From contig PWUP01000085.1 of NCBI GenBank assembly GCA_003562535.1, forward strand, positions 1 through 12,059: a stretch of 12,059 nt of DNA, written 5' to 3'. The DNA is from Gammaproteobacteria bacterium. GTDB lineage: Bacteria; Pseudomonadota; Gammaproteobacteria; Competibacterales; Competibacteraceae. A program made the translations under genes and the position numbers. The notes below the pieces were generated by a model, which had not been told where the DNA came from, did no database searches, and was given only the letters and a program-made list of their open reading frames with translations. Numbering within the stretch: the stretch's first letter is position 1; every line of letters begins with the position of its first letter. This document shows, piece by piece, positions 7,033 through 12,059 of the stretch.

Positions 7033-7878
7033 ATGGCTCACCCTAAACCGGTCATCAGTTGCGAGTTTTTCCCGCCCGTGGACGACGAGGCTCTGCAAGC
7101 GTTATTGCATACCGCTGAACGCTTACAAGCCATTCAACCCCAGTACTTTTCGGTGACTTATGGCGCTGGTGGCAGCACTCAAGAGCGAACGTTGGCAACG
7201 GTGTTCCGCTTACAGGAACACAGCCGTATTCCAATCGCCCCCCATTTGACCTGTATCGGCTCAACCCGCAGCGGGGTGCAAGCGCTTTTGGCGCAGTATC
7301 AGCAGCGGGGTATTCAGCGTCTGGTAGCGTTGCGCGGCGATTTACCGTCCGGCACTCACTGCATCGGTGAATTACGCTACGCCAATGAACTGGTCGAGTT
7401 CATTCGTGCCAGCACGGAGGACTATTTTCACATTGAGGTGGCGGCGTATCCGGAATTTCACCCTCAAGCGCACAGCCCCGAGCGCGATTTACAGCATTTC
7501 CAGCACAAAATTCAAGCCGGGGCTAATGCAGCGATTACCCAGTATTTCTTCAATGCCGACGGCTATTTTCGTTTTATAGACGATTGTCAGCGCTTAGGCA
7601 TTGAGGTGCCCATTGTGCCGGGTATTATGCCCATCACCAATTACCGGCAATTGGCGCGGTTTTCCGACCGCTGTGGTGCCGAAATCCCCCGGTGGCTACG
7701 GCAAAGGTTAGCCCATTTTGGCGACGACCGCGCCAGCCTACTGGCCTTTGGTGAAGAAATCATCAGCGCATTATGTCAGCGACTGTTGGAACAAGGCGCA
7801 CCCGGGTTGCATTTTTACAGCATGAACCGTGCGGATCCGACCTTGGCCATTTGCCATAATCTCGGCCTCAGCGCTTAA
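7033..7878 (+). CDS. metF: 5,10-methylenetetrahydrofolate reductase
   Basis: The 281-residue flavoprotein reduces methylene-tetrahydrofolate to 5-methyl-tetrahydrofolate, the methyl donor for homocysteine remethylation. The family pattern is clear: ISCEFFPP (8-15, catalytic Glu 11), FSVTYGAGGSTQERT (39-53), VALRGDLPSG (98-107, with the Asp near the flavin), AAYPEFHPQA, ITQYFFNADGYFRFIDDC, GIMPITNYRQL, and LHFYSMNRADPTLAICHNLG at the end. It is the short, single-domain bacterial form with no C-terminal SAM-regulatory domain. The Shine-Dalgarno is weak, and the 11-nt gap to ahcY suggests translation depends on the upstream gene. No methionine synthase gene (metH or metE) is in the window, so the last step of the cycle is encoded elsewhere. 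Confidence 0.97.
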   Translation: MAHPKPVISCEFFPPVDDEALQALLHTAERLQAIQPQYFSVTYGAGGSTQERTLATVFRLQEHSRIPIAPHLTCIGSTRSGVQALLAQYQQRGIQRLVALRGDLPSGTHCIGELRYANELVEFIRASTEDYFHIEVAAYPEFHPQAHSPERDLQHFQHKIQAGANAAITQYFFNADGYFRFIDDCQRLGIEVPIVPGIMPITNYRQLARFSDRCGAEIPRWLRQRLAHFGDDRASLLAFGEEIISALCQRLLEQGAPGLHFYSMNRADPTLAICHNLGLSA

Positions 7879-7889
7879 ACCTGCACTCA

Positions 7890-7898
7890 TGCTATCAT
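7890..7898 (+). promoter_or_regulatory. Extended -10 promoter candidate for the rhodanese-grxC-secB-gpsA group
   Basis: TGCTATCAT is a TGn extended -10 with TATCAT (5/6 to TATAAT), about 40 nt before the rhodanese ATG. There is no good -35, which is expected for an extended -10. It lies in the 59-nt gap after metF, the only sizeable gap before the next gene group. Confidence 0.4.
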
Positions 7899-7937
7899 CC
7901 GCACCCTTTGATCACTTGATTGCTACGGACACTCATC

Positions 7938-8363
7938 ATGGCTGAATTTATCGATTTTGCAATCCGTCACTGGTATCTGTTTCTCGGGCTATTTGTAGTG
8001 CTGGGTTTGCTGGTCGGCGGTGAAGTGCTGCGCAAACTGCGCGGCGTCAATGCGGTGAATCCCACTCAAGCGCTGCAATTGATTAATCATGAAGACGCGG
8101 TGGTAGTGGATATTCGCGACCTGAGCGAATATAAAAAAGGTCACTTACCTGAAGCTCGGCATATCCCGCTGCGCGAGCTGGATCAACGCCTGAAGGAACT
8201 CAACCGGTTCCGGCAAAAACCGATCATTGTGTATTGCCTGACCGATACTCGCGCCAGCGCCGCCGGCGGCAAGCTAAAAAAAGCCGGATTCGAATCCGTT
8301 CACAGTCTGCGCGGTGGCTTAGCCGCGTGGCAAAACGCCAGCCTACCGGTGACCAAAAAATGA
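7938..8363 (+). CDS. Membrane-anchored single-domain rhodanese (YibN-like)
   Basis: The 141-residue protein has one N-terminal membrane segment (WYLFLGLFVVLGLLVGG, 12-28) followed by a rhodanese domain (about 39-137). Marks are VVVDIRDLSEYKKGHLPEA (55-73) and the active loop C-L-T-D-T-R (Cys100 to Arg105), with a 6-residue loop as in sulfurtransferases, then LRGGLAAWQ. It probably carries sulfane sulfur at Cys100 on the cytosolic side of the inner membrane; the acceptor is unknown. I start at the ATG 7938; a TTG at 7920 would add six residues with no better support. It overlaps grxC by 4 nt (ATGA). The same order (yibN-grxC-secB-gpsA) is found in enteric and other gammaproteobacteria, which supports the assignment. 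Confidence 0.9.
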   Translation: MAEFIDFAIRHWYLFLGLFVVLGLLVGGEVLRKLRGVNAVNPTQALQLINHEDAVVVDIRDLSEYKKGHLPEARHIPLRELDQRLKELNRFRQKPIIVYCLTDTRASAAGGKLKKAGFESVHSLRGGLAAWQNASLPVTKK

Positions 8364-8635
8364 CTCAGACCGCTCATGTGGAAATTTACTTCTCGTCATG
8401 GTGCCCGTTTTGTCGCTGGGCGAAAGCCTTATTGGATCGCAAACAGATTGAATACACCCTATACAATGTCGATCAAGACGCTAACCGTCGCCAAGAAATG
8501 ACCCAACGCAGCCAACGCACCAGTGTGCCGCAAATTTTTATCGATCAACAGTCTATCGGCGGATTTGATGATCTGTCCAATCTCGACCGATCAGGCCAAC
8601 TGGATCAACTATTGACCGGCACCCCATCCCATTAA
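8360..8635 (+). CDS. grxC: Glutaredoxin 3
   Basis: The 91-residue protein is a classical dithiol glutaredoxin: VEIYFSSWCPFCRWAKALLD with active site Cys-Pro-Phe-Cys (15-18; CPYC is more usual), the cis-proline loop TSVPQIFI (54-61) and the glutathione-binding GGFDDL (67-72). It reduces disulfides and glutathione mixed disulfides in the cytosol using glutathione. The start is the ATGA that overlaps the rhodanese stop. secB follows after 19 nt. The link with a rhodanese suggests, without proof, that it may resolve persulfides formed there. Confidence 0.95.
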   Translation: MTQTAHVEIYFSSWCPFCRWAKALLDRKQIEYTLYNVDQDANRRQEMTQRSQRTSVPQIFIDQQSIGGFDDLSNLDRSGQLDQLLTGTPSH

Positions 8636-8654
8636 ACCAGGAGATTGACCCCCG

Positions 8655-9149
8655 ATGAGTGAGGCTCAGCAACCCCAGCAGCGCTTTCAAATTCAGAAAA
8701 TTTTCACCAAGGATATTTCTTTCGAAATTCCTGGGGCGCCGCAGATTTTTCAAGAGCTGCAGCAAGGCTGGAAACCGAACATCAATATGCAGCTCAACAC
8801 CAACACTCAGAAATTGTCGGAACTCAGCTATGAAGTCGTGCTCAGCCTAACGCTGACGGCTAAACAGGATGAGAAGACCGCTTTTCTGATTGAGCTGCAT
8901 CAAGCGGGTATTTTTGCCCTAGAAAATTTCTCAGAACAACAACTCGGCGCGACTTTGGGGGCGTTCTGTCCCAGTGTGTTATTCCCTTATGCCCGCGAAT
9001 GCGTGGATTCCCTGTTACTGCGGGGTGGATTCCCGCCCTTGACGCTGGCACCGGTGAACTTCGAAGCCCTGTATATGCAGCGCATGCAGCAGCAGCAACA
9101 AGCCGCCCAAGCGGGTAATGGAGCTGAACCCACCGCTGCTCAGGCTTAA
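8655..9149 (+). CDS. secB: Protein-export chaperone SecB
   Basis: The 164-residue product matches SecB along its whole length: FQIQKIFTKDISFEIPGAP (11-29), YEVVLSLTLTAK (59-70), GIFAL, LGAFCPSVLFPYARECVDSL (101-120) and LAPVNFEALY (131-140). SecB works as a tetramer in the cytosol, keeps exported precursors unfolded and hands them to SecA. The tail after 140 is rich in Gln and Ala (MQRMQQQQQAAQAGNG) and longer than in E. coli; the SecA-binding C-terminal part of SecB is known to be variable and flexible. AGGAG (8639-8643) lies 11 nt before the ATG. gpsA follows 5 nt after the stop. Confidence 0.98.
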   Translation: MSEAQQPQQRFQIQKIFTKDISFEIPGAPQIFQELQQGWKPNINMQLNTNTQKLSELSYEVVLSLTLTAKQDEKTAFLIELHQAGIFALENFSEQQLGATLGAFCPSVLFPYARECVDSLLLRGGFPPLTLAPVNFEALYMQRMQQQQQAAQAGNGAEPTAAQA

Positions 9150-9154
9150 CGGTC

Positions 9155-10150
9155 ATGAGTATGCCGGTCGCAGTACTGGGGGCGGGTTCTTGGGGCACCG
9201 CACTGGCCTTGCAACTGTTGCGCACGGGGCAAACCGTGCGTCTATGGGGGCACCGCCCCGAACATATCGCGCAATTGCAAGCGGAACGCTGTAACGCCCG
9301 CTTTTTGCCTGATGTACCGCTGCCGGATACGCTGCAACTCAGTGCAGACTTAGCCACCGTGCTTGATGGCGTCAAGCTGGTGCTGGTGGTAGTCCCCAGC
9401 CATGCGTTTGCCGCTACCTTGCAGCAAGCGCAGCCCTATTTACCCGTAGACTGCGATCTGGCCTGGGCAACCAAAGGGCTGGACCCCAACAGCCACCGCC
9501 CCTTGCATGAAGTCGCTCAGCAATATGCCGGTCCTACCCACGCACTGGCGGTGATTTCTGGGCCTAATTTCGCCCGCGAAGTTGCCCTAGGTTTACCCAC
9601 CGCCTTGACGGTAGCCAGCTATATGCCTGAGTGCGCAACCCGGGTGGCCTGCTTGCTGCACGGCGAAACCTTACGCGCCTACACCAGCACCGATATGATC
9701 GGGGTTGAGCTGGGCGGCGCGATTAAAAACATCTTGGCCATTGCCACGGGGATTGCCGATGGTTTGGGTTGTGGGGCGAACGCCCGTGCGGCGGTCATCA
9801 CTCGTGGACTCGCCGAGCTGGTACGCTTAGGCACGGCACTCGGCGGACAGCGTGAAACCTTTATGGGTCTGACGGGGGTCGGGGATCTAGTGCTGACCTG
9901 CACCGATGATCAATCGCGCAACCGCCGCTTTGGTTTAACCATCGGGCGCGGCCAAAGCCAAGCCCAGGCCAAGGCCGCTATTGGTTTGGTTGAGGGGGCA
10001 CATGCGGCGCGCGCCGTATTACGCCTAGCGGCTCAACATCAGGTTGAAATGCCGATCTGCGAACAAGTGAGCGCCATCTTGTATCAAGGCCGCTCCCCCC
10101 AAGAAGCGCTGCAACGCTTGCTGGCTCGTCCCCTTAAACCGGAAGCCTGA
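9155..10150 (+). CDS. gpsA: Glycerol-3-phosphate dehydrogenase [NAD(P)+]
   Basis: The 331-residue enzyme reduces dihydroxyacetone phosphate to sn-glycerol-3-phosphate, the backbone for phospholipids. It has the N-terminal nucleotide loop AVLGAGSWGTALA (6-18), ATKGLD (105-110), ISGPNFAREVALGLPTA (134-150), the catalytic Lys in VELGGAIKNILAIATGI (Lys191), GLTGVGDLVLTCT (238-250) and SRNRRFG (254-260). Two near ATGs exist (9155 and 9161); both fit, since the Rossmann strand starts at MPVAVLG. No good Shine-Dalgarno is present and the 5-nt gap from secB suggests coupling. It is the last gene of the group; the repeat-rich patch starts right after it. Confidence 0.97.
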   Translation: MSMPVAVLGAGSWGTALALQLLRTGQTVRLWGHRPEHIAQLQAERCNARFLPDVPLPDTLQLSADLATVLDGVKLVLVVVPSHAFAATLQQAQPYLPVDCDLAWATKGLDPNSHRPLHEVAQQYAGPTHALAVISGPNFAREVALGLPTALTVASYMPECATRVACLLHGETLRAYTSTDMIGVELGGAIKNILAIATGIADGLGCGANARAAVITRGLAELVRLGTALGGQRETFMGLTGVGDLVLTCTDDQSRNRRFGLTIGRGQSQAQAKAAIGLVEGAHAARAVLRLAAQHQVEMPICEQVSAILYQGRSPQEALQRLLARPLKPEA

Positions 10151-10165
10151 TGACCGGACTATGCA

Positions 10166-10206
10166 TTCCCACGCGGGAACCCGGCGCAACGGGGTATTTA
10201 CCCCGT
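10166..10206. repeat. Two small hairpins directly after gpsA
   Basis: TTCCC-ACGC-GGGAA (10166-10179) is followed by ACGGGGTA-TT-TACCCCGT (10189-10206), a perfect 8-bp stem that would pair as 6 bp with a small loop. The second is followed by CGCAACGTTTAAC, with no proper T-run, so neither is a convincing rho-independent terminator. They may stabilise the 3' end of the gpsA transcript or be worn interspersed repeats. Confidence 0.45.
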
Positions 10207-10246
10207 CGCAACGTTTAACATTGATACCGGTGCAGCAAAAACGCTA

Positions 10247-10271
10247 CGGACGGAGCAATATGCCCCGTCCG
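10247..10271. repeat. Hairpin CGGACGG...CCGTCCG
   Basis: Arms CGGACGG (10247-10253) and CCGTCCG (10265-10271) are perfect, and inside them GCA (10255-10257) pairs with TGC (10261-10263) around an ATA loop, with one A/C mismatch. This gives one 25-nt rod-like hairpin. It is not followed by T residues. Function unknown; likely part of the repeat patch. Confidence 0.45.
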
Positions 10272-10298
10272 GCAGCACTACATTGTGCCAAAATACGC

Positions 10299-10336
10299 CG
10301 CAGTAGGGGCACGGCGCGCCGTGCCCCTACTCAGCC
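10299..10336. repeat. Palindromic repeat, copy 1
   Basis: A perfect 30-bp palindrome (10302-10331; half-site AGTAGGGGCACGGCG) lies in a 38-bp block that is identical in copy 2, including the flanks CGC before and CAGCC after. It is GC-rich and would extrude as a cruciform or fold into a long RNA hairpin. Such TAGGGGCACGG palindromes look like dispersed REP or mini-transposon type elements; no transposase is in the window. Confidence 0.85.
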
Positions 10337-10346
10337 TAACCCTTAG

Positions 10347-10469
10347 AAAACCCCACAATCCCAAGCCGACCACGACAGCCCGTGGAAAGACGCGCTCGAA
10401 CACTATTTCGAAGAATTCCTCCACCTGCTGTTCCCCGCTATCCATGCCCAGATCGACTGGTCGCAGTAG
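10347..10469 (+). pseudogene. Decayed N-terminal fragment of a PD-(D/E)XK/Rpn-related protein gene
   Basis: Between the two palindromes the forward frame from 10347 to the TAG at 10467-10469 reads KTPQSQADHDSPWKDALEHY and then FEEFLHLLFPAIHAQIDWSQ before the stop. DHDSPWK...LE.YF..FL...FP..HA.IDW is, as I know it, the N-terminus of a family of bacterial proteins of about 300 residues (cytosolic, putative transposase/nuclease, often with DUF4351) in which the text goes on as SRGYEFLDKEL. Here the coding text is cut exactly after IDWS, where palindrome copy 2 begins. The upstream frame has a stop (TAG at 10344) and no ATG, so the start is lost too. About 33 recognisable codons remain. It is not the same subfamily as the intact gene at 10588, which starts with NFKNLILDYPR. 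Confidence 0.6.
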
Positions 10470-10499
10470 GGGCACGGCGCGCCGTGCCCCTACTCAGCC
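10462..10499. repeat. Palindromic repeat, copy 2
   Basis: This is identical over 38 bp to copy 1, with the perfect 30-bp palindrome at 10465-10494. It starts inside the broken reading frame of the nuclease-family fragment (after the IDWS codons) and supplies its stop codon. The centres of the two copies are 163 bp apart. A run of C (10498-10505) follows. Confidence 0.85.
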
Positions 10500-10538
10500 C
10501 CCCCCGAAACGAAACCCCTACATTCACAGCAGCCTTGC

Positions 10539-10559
10539 GGTGGGCACGGAGTGCCCACC
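10539..10559. repeat. Hairpin repeat GGTGGGCAC-GGA-GTGCCCACC
   Basis: Perfect 9-bp arms with a GGA loop, followed by CTACGC. This resembles another common interspersed palindrome type (GGGTGGGCACGGAGTGCCCACCC) and has lost the outer part of its left arm. It lies 28 bp beyond the end of the minus-strand nuclease gene, so it may also serve as the 3' structure for that transcript, though no T-run is seen. Confidence 0.7.
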
Positions 10560-10587
10560 CTACGCAACTATCGAGAGGGCGATTGAA

Positions 10588-11517
10588 TCATGAATCGCCG
10601 AACACCTCATCCAAGGAGGCCGCGCTCAGCACCCGTTCTGACCAGACCAATAACGTCTCCGCATCGGCGGCGGCAACCCGTTCACGGGTAGATTCAGGAA
10701 GCGCACCAAAACGGGTGGTCAACTGCCGGAGCAGCAACCGCGCTTCACCTTGCTGCACGCCTTGTTCTCTGCCTTGTTCTCTGCCTTGTTCTATACCCTC
10801 CGCAATAAACCGCTGGGCAAAGCCACTGATCACCGCCGCATCTTGGGCGTAATGTTGTTGATAGTGCATGCGTTCATCCTCGTTCAGTTGGGCGTAAATG
10901 TCAATGAAGTCCAAGTATTTGATCTGACGTTCGGGGTCAGGTTCCAGCGTCAGTAAACCGCTGACCGCTTGAGCATAGACCCGCACTTTATCACGTCGGG
11001 CATAGCGCATATTCGGTAGATTGAGTCGCGCAATCAGATTGGAGCTGTCGAAGTAATCGGCGGCTTGTTGTTCGCGCAGTTCGAACGCCAGAAAATGAAA
11101 GTTCAGGTAGTCGGTGTGATCACTGCCTAATCTGAGACGGCTGTCGTATTCACCGCCGCGAAGAAAAATCACCACCGGCACGATGCGCTGCATGTCGAGC
11201 AGTTCGCTGATGTCCAGACAGTAGTGCGCCAGCCGATGAATATTGAACCGCCGCGTGCGGCTTTCTTCTTCAAACAGAAATAATAGCGCGGCTCGACGCT
11301 TATCCGGCCATTCAACGAGCAATGGCACATCCAGCTCCCGAAAGCGTTCACCCAGACGCTCTTTGAGCTGTTCTTCCCGCACCGGCAGGATCCGTAGTTG
11401 GGGATCGTCCATATCGGCGGTTTCTGTCGGGGCGCACAGGGCTATGGCTTGGCGGGGATAGTCGAGGATCAGGTTTTTGAAGTTGTGGTCGTGGCTTTGA
11501 TGGGGAGTATCGGTCAT
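10588..11517 (-). CDS. Rpn-family PD-(D/E)XK nuclease / putative transposase with DUF4351 tail
   Basis: The 309-residue protein starts MTDTPHQSHDHNFKNLILDY. Its N-terminal part (about 40-150) holds REEQLKERLGERFRELDVPL, ALLFLFEEES and FNIHRLAHYCLDISELLDMQ, the pattern of the PD-(D/E)XK-like Rpn/transposase_31 relatives; Asp63 and the acidic Glu83-85 are likely catalytic positions. A glutamine-glycine repeat (GIEQGREQGREQG, 241-253) links to a C-terminal DUF4351-type domain (about 257-306: LLLRQLTTRFGALPE...LLVWSERVLSAASLDEVF). Rpn proteins of E. coli cleave DNA and promote RecA-independent recombination, and these genes are often multicopy and repeat-variable. The start has no clear Shine-Dalgarno, but the N-terminus agrees with relatives I know. 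The gene stands alone, convergent with gpsA. Confidence 0.82.
   Translation of the reverse strand: MTDTPHQSHDHNFKNLILDYPRQAIALCAPTETADMDDPQLRILPVREEQLKERLGERFRELDVPLLVEWPDKRRAALLFLFEEESRTRRFNIHRLAHYCLDISELLDMQRIVPVVIFLRGGEYDSRLRLGSDHTDYLNFHFLAFELREQQAADYFDSSNLIARLNLPNMRYARRDKVRVYAQAVSGLLTLEPDPERQIKYLDFIDIYAQLNEDERMHYQQHYAQDAAVISGFAQRFIAEGIEQGREQGREQGVQQGEARLLLRQLTTRFGALPESTRERVAAADAETLLVWSERVLSAASLDEVFGDS
10761..10796. repeat. 12-bp tandem repeat inside the Rpn-family gene
   Basis: CTTGTTCTCTGC occurs at 10761-10772 and 10773-10784, with a third, altered unit CTTGTTCTATAC at 10785-10796. On the coding strand it encodes GREQ, GREQ and GIEQ. The period is a multiple of three, so gain or loss of units would change linker length without breaking the frame. 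Confidence 0.85.
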
Positions 11518-11545
11518 GACAAGGCTCGGCTACGGGCAGGGGCTT

Positions 11546-11551
11546 ATCATA
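11546..11551 (-). promoter_or_regulatory. Candidate -10 box of the Rpn-family gene
   Basis: TATGAT on the reverse strand (5/6 match to TATAAT), about 30 nt before the ATG, sits in GGCTTATCATAGCC (11541-11554), a 4-bp dyad. No good -35 is seen 16-18 nt further upstream. Confidence 0.3.
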
Positions 11552-11559
11552 GCCGATCC

Positions 11560-12059
11560 ATGCGGCTATTGACCATGACTTCGGGATACGCCAGCAAGCG
11601 CTGTTGGACAGAGAGAGGCGAAACCCAGCCGCTGCCGCCGGTACCCGACACCCCGCTGTCGGTTGCACCGACCACACCGGCAATCACCGCACCCGTCACC
11701 TCGCTGCCGCTTGCCCCCACGCTACCCGTCAGCCCCGCAACCCCCAGCACACCGTCGCCCACCCCAGCCATCCTGCGCAACAACTGCGCCCATCCCCCAC
11801 CCGCCGAACTGTCCGAAGACTGGGTCAGCAAAGCCCGCACCATCCGCGACGATCTGCCCGAAGAGGTCATCCGCGCTACCGGTCTGCGCTTCATCAATTA
11901 CTACCTCAGCACCGGCCTGCACCGCGTCGATTGGTTCCTTCTATGGTGCAACTGGCCGCGCCCCGCCAAGCAACGCACCCGCGCCAACCAACTGGTCCGC
12001 GATAAGCTCTACCGCAACGGCTACGACCCCGACACCTGCCAACCCCGCCCGGGCGTGGA
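11560..12059 (+). CDS. Proline-rich protein with DnaT-like/phage replication type C-terminal domain (runs off the right edge)
   Basis: From ATG 11560 the frame is open to the window end (166 codons). The first 25 residues (MRLLTMTSGYASKRCWTERG) are followed by a low-complexity Pro/Thr/Ala/Ser linker (about 24-70) and then a compact domain: LSEDWVSKARTIRDDLPEEV (84-103), RFINYYLSTG (110-119), VDWFLLWCNWPRPAKQR (123-139). The spacing of F..YY, then W125, W129 and W132, is that seen in DnaT-like and phage replication proteins (FrdYW...W.atWrnW). The CWTERGE at 15-21 also recalls the YWTERGE of DnaT domains, so the gene may be a 5'-truncated or internally deleted member. No Shine-Dalgarno is present at 11560 or at the second ATG (11575), and the frame is open further upstream into the Rpn gene. 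Linker codons are unusually C-rich. Function is not established. Confidence 0.45.
   Translation, partial: MRLLTMTSGYASKRCWTERGETQPLPPVPDTPLSVAPTTPAITAPVTSLPLAPTLPVSPATPSTPSPTPAILRNNCAHPPPAELSEDWVSKARTIRDDLPEEVIRATGLRFINYYLSTGLHRVDWFLLWCNWPRPAKQRTRANQLVRDKLYRNGYDPDTCQPRPGV

Noticed and set aside
8860..9375. 171-codon reverse-strand reading frame across secB and gpsA
   Set aside because: It lies antisense to two certain genes and has Ser/Cys/Arg-rich text typical of a shadow frame.
10299..10499. CRISPR-like array
   Set aside because: Only two repeat copies, each a full palindrome, with a 125-bp interval containing coding remnants; no repeat-spacer regularity or cas genes.
10285..10852. Forward reading frames over the repeats and the 3' end of the Rpn gene
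   Set aside because: They translate the palindromes (RGTARRAP repeated) and the antisense of a recognised gene; low complexity, no family features.
11547..11897. 116-codon reverse-strand frame (Gly/Val/Ser-rich)
   Set aside because: It mirrors the proline-rich linker of the forward frame; the forward frame has the aromatic domain pattern and stays open to the window edge.
11604..12005. 133-codon forward frame in the next phase
   Set aside because: Extremely rich in Arg, His, Pro and Gln, as expected for a shifted reading of the frame at 11560, and with no recognisable pattern.
1..12059. tRNA, rRNA and insertion sequence genes
   Set aside because: None recognised on either strand; the only mobile-type signals are the small palindromes and the nuclease-family genes.

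Overview
The window reads as a chromosomal segment of a gammaproteobacterium. It holds a SecB homologue with the typical gammaproteobacterial layout (FQIQKIFTKDISFE, then the CPSVLFPYARE block) inside a rhodanese-grxC-secB-gpsA cluster, and a complete metK-ahcY-metF set. Composition is moderately GC-rich. The palindromic repeats of the TAGGGGCACGG type and the Rpn/DUF4351 nuclease gene look familiar from large environmental sulfur- or wastewater-associated gammaproteobacteria, but genus cannot be fixed from the sequence.

Layout. (1) Positions 1-3525, minus strand: a tightly coupled four-gene chaperone cassette, transcribed in the order TPR protein (778 aa), short J-domain protein, GrpE-like protein, Hsp70 (only its first 74 residues are inside the window). 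All junctions overlap (1, 4 and 8 nt). The J protein has HPP where almost all J domains have the catalytic HPD. This is the strongest candidate for an under-described system: a dedicated, non-housekeeping Hsp70 machine with its own co-chaperone, nucleotide exchange factor and probable client or scaffold TPR protein. (2) 3526-3804: a divergent regulatory region with an AT-rich dyad, overlapping promoter-like elements and two TTGACAA copies. (3) 3805-4323: a secreted IalB-family protein. (4) 4503-7878: metK-ahcY-metF, three steps of the activated-methyl cycle as one unit. (5) 7938-10150: membrane-anchored rhodanese, glutaredoxin 3, SecB and glycerol-3-phosphate dehydrogenase, closely spaced or overlapping. 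(6) 10151-10587: a gene-free, repeat-rich patch between convergent genes. It has three hairpins, two identical 38-bp copies of a perfect 30-bp palindrome, a third hairpin-type repeat, and, between the two palindromes, the decayed N-terminal piece of a nuclease-family gene. (7) 10588-11517, minus strand: an intact Rpn/DUF4351-type PD-(D/E)XK nuclease gene with a 12-bp tandem repeat inside it. (8) 11560 to the end: the start of a proline-rich protein whose second half resembles DnaT-like/phage replication protein domains; it runs off the window.

How the parts work together. The metK, ahcY and metF products make SAM, remove SAH and supply methyl-tetrahydrofolate. The rhodanese-glutaredoxin-SecB-GpsA group is a conserved neighbourhood for redox, export and membrane lipid precursor functions. 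The left-hand cassette is a self-contained chaperone module, and the right-hand end is accessory DNA with signs of repeat insertion and gene decay.
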